In this document: piece after piece, positions 8,392 through 17,545 of the stretch
Layout: each line of letters begins with the position of its first letter
Position numbering within the stretch: position 1 is the first letter of the stretch
From: Roseibium salinum
GTDB lineage: Bacteria; Pseudomonadota; Alphaproteobacteria; Rhizobiales; Stappiaceae
DNA length: 64,000 bases
Direction: 5' to 3'
Assembly (NCBI RefSeq): GCF_026240905.1
Contig: NZ_JAPEVI010000003.1
Location: 2,232,001 to 2,296,000 of the forward strand
The notes under the pieces: generated by a model
The model's database searches: none
What the model was told of the DNA's origin: nothing
The model's input: only the letters and a program-made list of their open reading frames with translations
Translations under genes and position numbers: made by a program

Positions 8392-10602
8392 ATGAGCTAC
8401 AAGAATTTCACCATAGAGACCGATGAGGACGGTTTCGCCCTGATCACCTGGGACATGCCGGGAAAGTCGATGAACGTCATCGACCTCACCGTCATGGAAG
8501 AACTGGATGCGATCATCGACGATGTCACGGGCAGTGAAGCCATCAAGGGCGCCGTGATCACCTCCGGAAAGCCCGCCTTTTCCGGCGGTGCGGACCTGAC
8601 CATGCTGGAAGGCCTGCTGAAGGATTTCCATGTCAAGCGCGGCAACGATACGGAAGCCGCCGCCAGAGCCCTCTTCGACGGCTCCCGCAAGTTGTCTCAG
8701 GTGTACCGGAAGCTGGAGACCTGCGGCAAACCGTTCGTGGCAGCCGTGGCCGGCACCTGCATGGGCGGCGGCACGGAACTGGCGCTTGCATGCCATGGAT
8801 GCATTGTCGATGACGGCCTGAAAATGGGTCTGCCGGAGGTCAAGGTCGGCCTCTTCCCGGGTGCCGGCGGCACGCAGCGCGTCATGCGCATGACCGACAG
8901 CCAGCAGGGCCTGCAATTCCTGCTCCAGGGCCGCACCCTGCGCGCACCCCAGGCAAAACAGATGAAGCTGGTGGACGAAGTCACGACCGCCAAGAAGCTG
9001 GTGGCGGCTGCGAAGAAGATGCTGAAGGCGGGCCTCGACCCGGTCAAGGACTGGGACAAGAAGGGCTACAAGCTGCCCAACGGCAAGGTCTATTCCCCGG
9101 GCGGGTTCCAGTTCTGGCCGGCCGCGAACGCGATCTACCGGCGCGAGACCTATGACAACTACCCGGGCGCCCGCTACCTGCTCCGCTCGGTCGTCGAAGG
9201 GCTGCAACTGCCGATGGATCTCGCCCTGCAGGTCGAGAGCCGCTACTTCGCCAAGGTCCTGCAGACACCGGAAGCGGCCAACATGATCCGCTCGCTGTTC
9301 GTTTCCATGCAGGAACTGAACAAGCTCGCCCGCCGCCCCGCCGACCAGCGCCCGAACAAGGTCAAGAAGATCGGCATCCTGGGTGCGGGCTTCATGGGCG
9401 CTGGCGTTGCCTATGTCACGGCGCAGGCCGGCATCGACGTCGTCCTGATCGACCGGGACCAGGAAGCCGCCGACAAGGGCAAGGCCCATTCCGACGAACT
9501 GATTACGAAGGCGATCAAGCGCGGCCGCGCCACGGAAGAAGACAAGCAAAAGCTGCTTTCCAGGATCAACGCGACCGCCGACTACGAGGCGCTCGCCGAT
9601 TGCGATCTGGTGATCGAGGCGGTGTTCGAGGACCGCGACATCAAGAAGGCGGTGACGGAACAGGCCGAAGCGGTGATGAAGTCCCGTGCCATCTTCGCGT
9701 CGAACACCTCGACATTGCCGATCACCTCCCTGGCCCAGGCCTCCAGACGGCCGAAGAACTTCATCGGCATCCACTTCTTCTCCCCGGTCGACAAGATGAT
9801 GCTCGTCGAGGTGATCCTCGGCAAACGCACGTCCGAGCGGGCTCTGGCGATGGCTCTCGACTATGTCAAGGCGATCAAAAAGACGCCGATCGTGGTCAAT
9901 GACAGCCGCGGCTTCTACACCTCGCGTGTCGTGATGACCTATATCCGCGAAGGCCTGATGATGCTGGCGGACGGCGTACCGCCGGCGATGATCGAGAACG
10001 CGGGCAAGATGGCCGGCATGCCGGTCGGACCGCTGTCGCTCGGCGACGAGGTTGCGCTCGACCTTGCCTGGAAGATCGTCTCCGCAACCCGCAAGGACCT
10101 CGGCGTCAAATATGTCGAAGGACCGCTGGACAATATCCTGGAAGACATGGTGGTCAAGCGCGAGCGCTTCGGCCGGAAGAACGGCAAGGGCTTCTACGAC
10201 TACAAAGGCAAGGAAAAGAGCCTGTGGCCCGGTATTGCCGACGTCACCGGCCAGCCGAAATCCGCCGACAGCTTCAACATTGAAGAACTGAAGCAGCGCC
10301 TTCTCGTCATGCAGGCTCTTGAGACGGCACGCATCTTCGAGGAAAAGTGCCTGACGGACGTGCGTGAAGCCGATGTCGGCTCGATCCTCGGCTTCGGATT
10401 TGCGCCCTATACCGGTGGAACGCTCAGCTATATCAACATGATGGGCACGCCCGCCTTCCTGGAATTGTGCAAGAAGTTCACCCGCAAGTGGGGTCCGCGC
10501 TTCAAGCCGAACAAGTTGCTGCGGGACATGGCAAAGGAGAACGAGACGTTCTACGGCAAGTTCCCGCCCAAGGCTGAAGAAAAACAGAAAGCCGCCGCTT
10601 AA
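8392..10602 (+). CDS. Fused enoyl-CoA hydratase / 3-hydroxyacyl-CoA dehydrogenase (FadJ/FadB type)
   Basis: A 736-residue bifunctional beta-oxidation enzyme. Residues about 15-200 form the crotonase domain (MGGGTELALACH; GLFPGAGGTQR). A Rossmann motif, GILGAGFMGAG, starts at about 328. The segment IGIHFFSPVDKMMLVEV carries the expected catalytic His, and the C-terminal helical domains complete the dehydrogenase. ATG 8392 follows GAGGAGGAG; the frame is open further upstream but overlaps the cupin gene. With the thiolase in the same operon it can perform steps 2 to 4 of the spiral, and the upstream dehydrogenase supplies step 1. A strong terminator follows. Confidence 0.95.
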   Translation: MSYKNFTIETDEDGFALITWDMPGKSMNVIDLTVMEELDAIIDDVTGSEAIKGAVITSGKPAFSGGADLTMLEGLLKDFHVKRGNDTEAAARALFDGSRKLSQVYRKLETCGKPFVAAVAGTCMGGGTELALACHGCIVDDGLKMGLPEVKVGLFPGAGGTQRVMRMTDSQQGLQFLLQGRTLRAPQAKQMKLVDEVTTAKKLVAAAKKMLKAGLDPVKDWDKKGYKLPNGKVYSPGGFQFWPAANAIYRRETYDNYPGARYLLRSVVEGLQLPMDLALQVESRYFAKVLQTPEAANMIRSLFVSMQELNKLARRPADQRPNKVKKIGILGAGFMGAGVAYVTAQAGIDVVLIDRDQEAADKGKAHSDELITKAIKRGRATEEDKQKLLSRINATADYEALADCDLVIEAVFEDRDIKKAVTEQAEAVMKSRAIFASNTSTLPITSLAQASRRPKNFIGIHFFSPVDKMMLVEVILGKRTSERALAMALDYVKAIKKTPIVVNDSRGFYTSRVVMTYIREGLMMLADGVPPAMIENAGKMAGMPVGPLSLGDEVALDLAWKIVSATRKDLGVKYVEGPLDNILEDMVVKRERFGRKNGKGFYDYKGKEKSLWPGIADVTGQPKSADSFNIEELKQRLLVMQALETARIFEEKCLTDVREADVGSILGFGFAPYTGGTLSYINMMGTPAFLELCKKFTRKWGPRFKPNKLLRDMAKENETFYGKFPPKAEEKQKAAA

Positions 10603-10615
10603 GACACGTGGACAG

Positions 10616-10640
10616 CCGCCTCCCCTCGGGAGGCGGTTTT
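10616..10640 (+). terminator. Rho-independent terminator of the beta-oxidation operon
   Basis: A perfect 9-bp stem, CCGCCTCCC with GGGAGGCGG, around a 3-base loop, followed by TTTTG and then TCTTT. It starts 14 bases after the stop codon. Confidence 0.92.
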
Positions 10641-10771
10641 GTCTTTCGCACGGACGGCAGGCCGGTTTCCCCCTTTCAATAGATGTTGGCAATTTGCGAC
10701 ACAACTTGATCCGCAGCGGCTTGCCATGCGAAGTTTGCCGAACGCATTGAGGAAGTCGGCTGGAGACGCGG

Positions 10772-11845
10772 ATGCCGGTTGAGGGGGAATGGGCGCGTGC
10801 GGATATTCTCCGCGTCTTGCGCGATATCTGTTCAAACGAAGACCTGGACTGGCCGTACATCGCCCGCCTTTACGATTTCGATCTGGCCAGCATGGACGAC
10901 CCGCAAGGCGTGGTACCGATCGCCGCCTGGCACGGCGTTTTCGAACACGTGGCCGAAGCCCTCGGCAGCGATGCCGTCATGTTCGACCTTTTCAACAATG
11001 TCGAAATCGGCTGCCTCTCCGTCTTCGACTATCTGTTTGCCTGCGCCCCCACCCTGCGCCATGCCTGCCAGGCCTGGGTGAAGTTCATGCCGATCCGCAC
11101 CAATGCCTGCCGTGTCGTTTTCGAGGAAACCGAAACCAGCGGCTATCTCGAGTGGCCGATCCTGGAAGGACGGGGCGAATGGCGGCAGAGCATGTTTGCC
11201 CGGGTGGGCTGGGCCGCCCACCAGCTTGAACAGGCGCTCGACATGCACGCGCCGCCGATCATGATCGACCTGGCCACCGCCGCGCCGGAGAGCACATCCG
11301 CTCTCCAGAAGAAATATCAGGGCCGGCTGAATTTCTGCGTGCCCCGCAACAGGATTTCCTTCCCGCGCGCGCTGCTGTCGCGGCCCCTGCCCCGGCACGA
11401 CCCGCATCTTTACGAAATCATCCTGAAATCGGCGATGACCGAGATGGAGTTGTTCGGCCAGAAGGAATCGCCGCTGTCCAGGATTGCCAATGAAGTCGCC
11501 TCCAACCTCTCCCAGGGGGCGTCGGCCCTGCCGTTGATCTCCGCCAGGCTGGGCATGTCGCAAAGAGCCGTTCAGCGGCTTCTGGAAAAGGAGGGGACGA
11601 GCTTCAGGAAGCTCAGCGAAGAGGTTCGCCGCGCTGCGGCCGAGCGGTATCTGCGCAGCACCGAGCTGCCGATGAAGGAAATCGCATTTCTGCTGGGCTT
11701 TTCCGAGCTCAGCACCTTTTCCCGGGCGGTGAAGACCTGGTTCGGCGTGTCGCCCAGGAAAGTGCGTCAAGCATCAGCCGGATCGCCTCGCCATCCCGCC
11801 GGAACGCAGCATACCGAAAAGACCGGCCAGCACGGCCGGCGGTGA
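10772..11845 (+). CDS. AraC family transcriptional regulator with arabinose-binding-like N-domain
   Basis: A 357-residue regulator. Residues about 20-210 resemble the PF12625-type N-terminal domain found in OruR/ArgR-like AraC proteins (ACAPTLRHACQAWVKF region). The C-terminal 110 residues hold two HTH motifs (LPLISARLGMSQRAVQRLLEKEG and MKEIAFLLGFSELSTFSRAVKTWFG). GGAG precedes the ATG by 6 bases. It follows the beta-oxidation terminator, so it has its own promoter. Related proteins control fatty-acid, amino-acid or virulence genes. The last 25 residues are low-complexity. The target is unknown. Confidence 0.9.
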   Translation: MPVEGEWARADILRVLRDICSNEDLDWPYIARLYDFDLASMDDPQGVVPIAAWHGVFEHVAEALGSDAVMFDLFNNVEIGCLSVFDYLFACAPTLRHACQAWVKFMPIRTNACRVVFEETETSGYLEWPILEGRGEWRQSMFARVGWAAHQLEQALDMHAPPIMIDLATAAPESTSALQKKYQGRLNFCVPRNRISFPRALLSRPLPRHDPHLYEIILKSAMTEMELFGQKESPLSRIANEVASNLSQGASALPLISARLGMSQRAVQRLLEKEGTSFRKLSEEVRRAAAERYLRSTELPMKEIAFLLGFSELSTFSRAVKTWFGVSPRKVRQASAGSPRHPAGTQHTEKTGQHGRR

Positions 11846-12158
11846 GCTTTCGGAGGCCGCATGGCTGCAGCAGAACGGTACCAAACATGCCTCACCGCGA
11901 AAACCACCTCATTCTGAGGAGCGAGCTTGCTCGCGTCTCGAAGGATGGGCCGCTGGACTCGGAAGATGCCGCCCATGCTTCGAGACGGGCCGAAGGCCCT
12001 CCTCAGCATGAGGAGGACTGCCAACGGCGACCTGCTCAACCGCTCCGGCCGGCGTTTTGGCCCATCGAGCAGCAAGCGGCGCTCCGCGTTGCAATTGGGT
12101 TGGCCGATCCCTAACTTTCCGATAACAGTTCGGTCTTGAACGGAATCAGGAGAAACAC
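11846..12158. other. Intergenic region carrying a palindromic repeat element
   Basis: About 310 bases without a convincing gene. Most of it is the structured repeat at 11907-12013. The rest holds the promoter side of the small membrane-protein gene, with AGGAG shortly before its ATG at 12159. Confidence 0.6.
11907..12013. repeat. REP/mosaic-like palindromic intergenic repeat
   Basis: Two mirrored arms. CCTCATTCTGAGGAG, GTCTCGAAGGATGGGC on the left are answered by GCCCATGCTTCGAGAC and CTCCTCAGCATGAGG on the right. Each arm also has its own internal palindrome (CTCATTCTGAG; GGGCCGAAGGCCC). From established knowledge, intergenic repeats with this core are very abundant in Hyphomicrobiales genomes. 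It carries no ORF and is not mobile by itself. Confidence 0.8.
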
Positions 12159-12434
12159 ATGTCCGATACCGGCCTGCGCCGCTTTTTGGGAGGGTCCCCC
12201 GTCCAGGTATTGTTGAGGCTTGTGTTCCTGTCCTTTGTCGTCGGTATCATACTCGCCGCCCTGAACCTCGATCCGCTCGATCTGGTGACCATGGCGGTCC
12301 AGTTCGTCGAACGGCTCTGGAACATGGGCTTCCAGGCACTTGGGCGGCTAGGCAACTACCTTCTCATCGGCGCAATCGTGGTTGTGCCAATATGGCTGCT
12401 AACCCGACTTCTAGCGATGGGACGATCTCGGTAA
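12159..12434 (+). CDS. Small inner-membrane protein (DUF6460-like)
   Basis: A 91-residue protein with two predicted membrane helices (about 18-38 and 68-86), separated by a short amphipathic segment with NLDPLDLVT and LWNMGFQALG. The N-terminus is basic and soluble. The length and layout match small alphaproteobacterial membrane proteins annotated as DUF6460; that name is from memory. Its last 71 bases overlap the 3' end of the convergent HDAC-like gene, so the two genes share coding sequence on opposite strands. Function unknown. Confidence 0.75.
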   Translation: MSDTGLRRFLGGSPVQVLLRLVFLSFVVGIILAALNLDPLDLVTMAVQFVERLWNMGFQALGRLGNYLLIGAIVVVPIWLLTRLLAMGRSR

Positions 12435-13332
12435 CGACGGCCCTTGCCGCCCTGTGCAGGTTCAGGTGACGGTCCGCAAGTTCGTCGATATCCGTTGAGT
12501 AACCCCCACCCAGGACCCCGGCCAGGGGCACGCCTGCCGCGCGCACCGTTTGGATGACATAGCGGTCGCGCATGAAAAGCGCTTCCCGCGTCAGGGCAAG
12601 GCGGCCCAGGCGGTCGTGCTCATAGGGATCGACGCCGGCGTTGTAGACCACGATGTCCCAGCTCTCCCGCTCCAGCAGCACGGGCAGGATTTCTTCAAGG
12701 CGGCGCATGTAGGCCGCGTCCGCGGTGCCGTCGGGAAGACCCACGTCCAGATGGGACGCGATCTTGCGGACCGGATAGTTCCGTTCCGAATGCATCGAAA
12801 AGGTGAACACGTCCGGGTCGCCCCGGAAGATATCGGCCGTGCCGTCGCCCTGATGCACGTCAAGATCGATGACCAGCGCCTTGCGGATCGCACCGTCGGC
12901 TTGCATCACCCTTATGGCGACCGCCACGTCGTTGAAAACGCAGAACCCGGCTCCGTGCGCCCGGCGGGCGTGATGGCTGCCGCCGGCCGTGTTGTAGGCA
13001 AGGCCGTGTTCCATGGCCAGATAGCAGGTCAGCACCGTGCCGCCTGTCGCGCAACGTGCGCGCAGGGCAATATCCTGGCGCATCGGAAATCCGATCTCCC
13101 GGGCGATCCTGTCCGGCACATTGCTGCTGAACACCTGATCCACATAGGCCGGATCGTGAGCCAGGGCGACCCATTCGAACGGCGCGGGCCGCGGCCGGTA
13201 GAAGCTCCCGCCATCCAGCAGGCCTTCCTCGCGGACCCGCTCCGCGACGGCGCGGAACTTGTCCATCGGAAACCGGTGGTTGGCCGGCAGATCGGCGCAA
13301 TAGGCGGGATGGTGAACGATCGGCAGGGTCAT
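12364..13332 (-). CDS. Histone-deacetylase-like (arginase/deacetylase fold) amidohydrolase
   Basis: A 322-residue class II HDAC-family enzyme of the bacterial acetoin utilisation/acetylpolyamine amidohydrolase superfamily. The His pair at about 120-121 (GGSHHARRAHG), DLDVHQGDGT with zinc ligands Asp158 and His160, and NAGVDPYEHDRLG with the third ligand are all present, followed by GGGYS with the usual active-site Tyr. It should hydrolyse an acetylated amine or lysine; the substrate is unknown. The 3' end overlaps the convergent small membrane-protein gene by 71 bases. The 5' end diverges from the MATE gene. Confidence 0.93.
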   Translation of the reverse strand: MTLPIVHHPAYCADLPANHRFPMDKFRAVAERVREEGLLDGGSFYRPRPAPFEWVALAHDPAYVDQVFSSNVPDRIAREIGFPMRQDIALRARCATGGTVLTCYLAMEHGLAYNTAGGSHHARRAHGAGFCVFNDVAVAIRVMQADGAIRKALVIDLDVHQGDGTADIFRGDPDVFTFSMHSERNYPVRKIASHLDVGLPDGTADAAYMRRLEEILPVLLERESWDIVVYNAGVDPYEHDRLGRLALTREALFMRDRYVIQTVRAAGVPLAGVLGGGYSTDIDELADRHLNLHRAARAVVTEIVPSLEVGLAAILAQPRLRR

Positions 13333-13480
13333 CCTCCCATCATAGGGCGCCTTGTGCCTTTCGACACCCCGTCACCAGCGATTGCAACACGATTTCGAAT
13401 ATCGGGTATGTGCGGAAAACGATTGACGGCAGGCGGCGGGCCGGACAAGAAGGTCTGCCTTCGATCATGAGCTGCCCATC

Positions 13481-14833
13481 ATGTCCCACGTCCCCAGCCC
13501 CGGCGATCCGTCGACGCTCGACTTTGCCGTCACGCACCGCTCCGTCCTTGCGATAGCCATTCCGATGACGCTCGGCTATCTGTCGACACCGCTCCTCGGC
13601 GTCGTCGACATGGCAGTGATCGGGCGGCTTGGCGATGCGGCGCTGCTTGGCGGCATTGCCATGGGCGGCATCATCTTCGACCTGGTGTTCACGACCTTCA
13701 ATTTCCTGCGTTCCGGAACGACAGGGCTGACGGCCCAGGCCTTCGGGGCGCGGAACGAGGAGGAAATCAAGGCGACGCTCCTCAGAGCCCTTGTCATCGC
13801 GGCCATCGGCGGCCTCGCCGTCATCGCCATTCACGCCCCCCTTCGCGAGACCGGCCTGTGGTTTCTCGGCGGCAGCAAGGACGTCCAGACGGCGACCTCG
13901 CGCTATTTCGACGTCCGGATCTACAGTGCGCCGTTCCTCCTGGCGAACTACGCCATTCTCGGCTGGTTCATCGGCCTCGGCCGTGCCGGCACCGGCCTTG
14001 CGCTGCAGCTCTTCCTCAACGGGCTGAACATTGCGCTCAGCCTCTGGTTCGTCATCGGGCTGGACTGGAGCGTCGAGGGCGTCGCGCTTGCCACGGTCTT
14101 CAGCGAAATTGCCGCGACGCTGCTCGGTCTGGCGCTGGTGCTTGCTAGCGTCAAGCGCGGCAGCTGGCCCGCCGCCGCCATTGTGTTCAACCGCCGCCTG
14201 CTGGTGCGCATGATGGCGGTGAACCGGGACATCATGATCCGCTCCTTCGCCCTGCTCTATGCCTATGCCTTTTTCATGGCCCGTTCGGCGGACCAGGGCG
14301 ACACGGTTCTGGCGGCCAACGCGGTCCTTGAAAAGTTCATCATCGTTTCCGGCTATTTCCTGGACGGCCTTGCAACGGCCGCCGAACAGTTGGCCGGCCG
14401 GGCGGTGGGCGCCCGGCACCGGCAGGCCTTCGACCGCACGCTCAAGCTCACTGCGCTGTGGAGTTTCGCCCTTGCCGCGGGCCTGTCCGTCATCTTCTAC
14501 TTGGCCGGCCCGGCGATGATCGCCTTCATGACCACCGCGCCGGACGTGCGCGAACTCGCGGACACCTATCTGATCTGGGCCGTTGTTGCGCCGCTTCTCG
14601 GCGTGCTCGCATTTCAGATGGACGGCGTTTTTATCGGTGCCACGTGGTCGGAGACCATGCGCAACATGATGCTGCTGTCGCTCGCAGCCTTTATCGCCGC
14701 CTACTACGCCCTCTTCCCGCTTCTGGGCAATCACGGGCTCTGGCTGGCGATGGAGCTCTTTCTCGGCCTGCGGGGCATCACGCTTCTTTTCGCCTGCCGC
14801 AAGCGCGCGGCCGAGACCTTCGCGGCGGCCTAA
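13481..14833 (+). CDS. MATE family efflux transporter (DinF subgroup)
   Basis: A 450-residue integral membrane protein with about 12 hydrophobic segments in two repeats. The first begins AIPMTLGYLSTPLLGVVDMAVIGRLGD, which is the typical DinF/MATE helix 1. It should export organic cations or drugs in exchange for Na+ or H+. The C-terminal 4 bases overlap the 3' end of pyrD on the other strand. The start is the ATG at 13481; the 148-base gap to the HDAC-like gene must hold two divergent promoters. Confidence 0.92.
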   Translation: MSHVPSPGDPSTLDFAVTHRSVLAIAIPMTLGYLSTPLLGVVDMAVIGRLGDAALLGGIAMGGIIFDLVFTTFNFLRSGTTGLTAQAFGARNEEEIKATLLRALVIAAIGGLAVIAIHAPLRETGLWFLGGSKDVQTATSRYFDVRIYSAPFLLANYAILGWFIGLGRAGTGLALQLFLNGLNIALSLWFVIGLDWSVEGVALATVFSEIAATLLGLALVLASVKRGSWPAAAIVFNRRLLVRMMAVNRDIMIRSFALLYAYAFFMARSADQGDTVLAANAVLEKFIIVSGYFLDGLATAAEQLAGRAVGARHRQAFDRTLKLTALWSFALAAGLSVIFYLAGPAMIAFMTTAPDVRELADTYLIWAVVAPLLGVLAFQMDGVFIGATWSETMRNMMLLSLAAFIAAYYALFPLLGNHGLWLAMELFLGLRGITLLFACRKRAAETFAAA

Positions 14834-15924
14834 CCGGTCTCCGCCGCCCAGGCCTCGACATTGGCGTCCCGGGCCTCGCGCAGGGAAGACAGACCGTGTT
14901 CGTCCAGCCTGGCACTGAGCCCTGTCAGTATCTCGTCGATCAGCGCGGGCCCCTTGAAGACCAGCGAGGAATAGAGCTGCAGGAGATCCGCCCCCGCGGT
15001 GATTTTCGTCCAGGCGGTCTCGGCGCTGTCTATCCCGCCGACACCGATGATCGGCAGATCCGGGCCGGCAAGTTTGCGGCTGCGGGCCAGGGCGATGGTC
15101 GATTTGCGGAACAGCGGCCGGCCGGAAAGACCGCCGGGTTCCCCGGCAGGTCCCGATCCGCTCAGTCCGTCCCGGCTGATGGTGGTGTTGGAGACGATCA
15201 GGCCGTCGACATTCTTGGCCAGCACCTCCTCGACGATGTCCTGCAGATCATCATCGGTCACATCCGGAGCGATCTTGAGAAGGACGGGAACGTGGCGGCC
15301 GAGCGTGCGGGTACAGTCGTCCCGCGCCGAAATGACCCCGGTCAACAGGTCCGCAAGCGCGGAACGTGCCTGCAGGTCCCTCAGGCCCGGCGTGTTGGGC
15401 GAGGAGATATTGACCGTGAAATAGGAGGCAATGTCGGCGAATTCGGTGATCCCGGCGACGTAGTCCGCGATGCGGTCGGCCGAATCCTTGTTGGCGCCGA
15501 CATTGATGCCGACGATGCCGTTCAGCCTCGGGCGGCCGTCGAGCCGCTTGCGCAGCGCCGCGTGGCCCTCATTGTTGAACCCGTAGCGATTGATGACGCC
15601 CTGGTCTTCCGGCAGGCGGAACACGCGCGGACGCGGATTGCCCGACTGGGGCTTCGGCGTAACCGAGCCGACTTCCGTGAAGCCGAAGCCAAGCTTCAGC
15701 AGCGCATCGGGCACTTCGCCGTTCTTGTCGAACCCCGCCGCCATTCCGAGCGGATTGGGAAAGGTGAGATCCCAGAGCTTCACGGCAAGGCGCGGATCCG
15801 AAACCGGGGTGCGTCCCGGCATGACACCGTTTTTCAGGGCCAGCACCGTCAGCCGGTGCGCCGTTTCAGCGTCGAGACGCTGAAGGCCCTTGAGGGCCGC
15901 GTTTTCCAGCCAGGGAAGGTTCAT
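14830..15924 (-). CDS. pyrD: Dihydroorotate dehydrogenase, quinone-dependent (class 2)
   Basis: A 364-residue FMN enzyme that oxidises dihydroorotate to orotate in pyrimidine synthesis and passes electrons to the quinone pool. The N-terminal amphipathic helices (LENAALKGLQRLDAETAH), absent from class 1 enzymes, anchor it to the inner membrane. The TIM barrel shows FPNPLGMAAGFDKNGE, YFTVNISSPNTPGLRDLQ with the catalytic Ser, SNTTISRDGL and the phosphate-binding GVGGIDSA. ATG 15924 is chosen because it overlaps the stop of the upstream DUF952 gene by 4 bases (ATGA), a classical coupled start. Confidence 0.96.
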   Translation of the reverse strand: MNLPWLENAALKGLQRLDAETAHRLTVLALKNGVMPGRTPVSDPRLAVKLWDLTFPNPLGMAAGFDKNGEVPDALLKLGFGFTEVGSVTPKPQSGNPRPRVFRLPEDQGVINRYGFNNEGHAALRKRLDGRPRLNGIVGINVGANKDSADRIADYVAGITEFADIASYFTVNISSPNTPGLRDLQARSALADLLTGVISARDDCTRTLGRHVPVLLKIAPDVTDDDLQDIVEEVLAKNVDGLIVSNTTISRDGLSGSGPAGEPGGLSGRPLFRKSTIALARSRKLAGPDLPIIGVGGIDSAETAWTKITAGADLLQLYSSLVFKGPALIDEILTGLSARLDEHGLSSLREARDANVEAWAAETG

Positions 15925-16265
15925 TCGCCCAGCTCCGGAAAGACGTGCGATCCGTCCGGTGCCAACGGCAGGTCCCTTACCCACAGGGCTGAGCTCGGGT
16001 CGAAGTCGCCGTAAAGATGGGGAAACAGGGCGCCGCCGCGCGAGGGCTCCCATTTGAGCGCATCGCCGAAATCGGCCGCGTCGAACTCGGCAAGCAGCAG
16101 GTCGTCCTCGCCGGCAAAGTGCCTTGCCGCCGTTTCGCGGACCTGTTGCGCGGTGGAGAAGTGAATGAAACCGTCGGCGAGATCAACCGGCGCGCCCTTG
16201 AACACACCCGCTTCGACCGCCTCCTGCCACAGGGACCGGGGGACGATCTTGAATATCAAAGTCAT
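15921..16265 (-). CDS. DUF952 family protein
   Basis: A 114-residue soluble protein with the DUF952 pattern: W-x-AVEAGVFKGAPVDLADGFIHFSTAQQV, then LLAEFDAADFGDALKWEPSRGGALFPHLYG. The fold is ADP-ribosyltransferase-like in this family, but no activity is established that I can name. ATG 16265 starts at the conserved TLIFKI; upstream codons add 26 unlikely residues. It is translationally coupled to pyrD by a 4-base overlap, an arrangement frequent in Hyphomicrobiales. Confidence 0.88.
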   Translation of the reverse strand: MTLIFKIVPRSLWQEAVEAGVFKGAPVDLADGFIHFSTAQQVRETAARHFAGEDDLLLAEFDAADFGDALKWEPSRGGALFPHLYGDFDPSSALWVRDLPLAPDGSHVFPELGE

Positions 16266-16461
16266 GGGCGCGCCCTGTTCATCCACATTTCCATTAAGCG
16301 ACCGGTTGTCCGGCTGCCTTGATCTGGAACGGAAACTACTCAAACGGTGTTATCCGGACAAGCCGGGTTGCCTAATCTTTACCCGATGTCTGTAATATGG
16401 CCGGGAAAACCCGGCACGCTCGACGGAGCGTTCCTGGCCAGTAACATTGAGCGATCCTGGT

Positions 16462-17325
16462 ATGAAGTTTCGGCCCTTCCTGGTACCTGCCATCATGCTG
16501 ACCGTCACCGGCGGCCTGCTTGCATGGCTGTTGCTGGCCGAACCGCCCGAAGTGGACGACGCGCAATCGGCAGCCTCCGCTCCGCAGGACAGTTCGATCG
16601 CCACGACGGACATCACGGACCAGGACGCCTCCGCGGTTCCCCTGCCGCAGGACATTCGCGATGTATCGCCCGAAGGCGTGTCGGCACCGCAGGTGACCGG
16701 GACGCTGACGCGCATCGACCCGTCAAAGCGCTATCTGGAGCTCCGGAACCCGCCCGCGGAAGAAATCGGCGACGGACCGATCGAGCTCACAAGGGTGCAG
16801 GTCCTGGACGGTGGCCGCATCAGGACGGACAAACTGACGGTCACGCTGGCCCATATTCAACCTCTGCAACCCGATGAAACCTGCGTTTCGAAGCTGGGCG
16901 GACAATGGCCCTGCGGTGCTCGCGCCAGAACCTTTCTGCGCGGTCTGATCCGGCACCTGAAGGTCTCGTGCGAAATGACCGAAGAGCTTGGGCCGGGCCA
17001 TATCCGCGGCACCTGCAGCAGGGGCAATATCGACCTGGGCGAACGCATGGTGCGCTACGGCTGGGCGGACCCTGCTCCCGATGCCCCTCCCCGCTATGCC
17101 AACCTGGCTCAGACCGCCCGGGAGAAGACCCTCGGCAAATGGCAGTCGGAATTGGTTGCCACGCTTCCTGAAGTCAACTCGGACTACGACACCGGCGTCG
17201 AGTTACCCGGCCTCAAGGACCTAGTGCCGGAGATCGTGGAATGGAGTCTTCAGGCGGATCCGGAGGAAGCCGGTCAGGTGAGCGCACCTGCCAACCCTGA
17301 CAATGCATCCGGTCAGCTCCAGTAG
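16462..17325 (+). CDS. Membrane-anchored or secreted staphylococcal-nuclease-like (SNase) protein
   Basis: A 287-residue protein. A signal anchor (about residues 5-25, LVPAIMLTVTGGLLAWLLLA) is followed by an acidic Ser/Ala-rich linker and an OB-fold SNase-like domain (about 85-240). The domain shows AHIQPLQPDETCVSKLGGQWPCGARARTFLRGLI and GERMVRYGWADPA, with four cysteines that could form periplasmic disulfides. The canonical catalytic Arg/Glu/Arg set is only partly visible, so nuclease activity is uncertain. ATG 16462 is preferred over an in-frame TTG at 16447. Confidence 0.8.
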   Translation: MKFRPFLVPAIMLTVTGGLLAWLLLAEPPEVDDAQSAASAPQDSSIATTDITDQDASAVPLPQDIRDVSPEGVSAPQVTGTLTRIDPSKRYLELRNPPAEEIGDGPIELTRVQVLDGGRIRTDKLTVTLAHIQPLQPDETCVSKLGGQWPCGARARTFLRGLIRHLKVSCEMTEELGPGHIRGTCSRGNIDLGERMVRYGWADPAPDAPPRYANLAQTAREKTLGKWQSELVATLPEVNSDYDTGVELPGLKDLVPEIVEWSLQADPEEAGQVSAPANPDNASGQLQ

Positions 17326-17545
17326 CTGATTCGGCAGTTCTTGCACGTCCATGACGCCCCCGTGGAAAGTTACCTGATTTCAGTGATTCAACGTTGAGCA
17401 CGGCCAGGTATTTGAAACCCTGCGACGGCAATCGTCAGGTTGAACTGACAATACTACCTATCTTGCCTGCTCATTCCGGTAGAGCGTTCCTTAACGAACT
17501 TTCGCCATAGTGAATGTACTTCCATCAACCTCCCGCGAGAACCCA

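Noticed and set aside
8266..10860. 864-residue open frame on the minus strand
   Set aside because: It mirrors the fused hydratase/dehydrogenase gene, has abnormal composition, and no motif.
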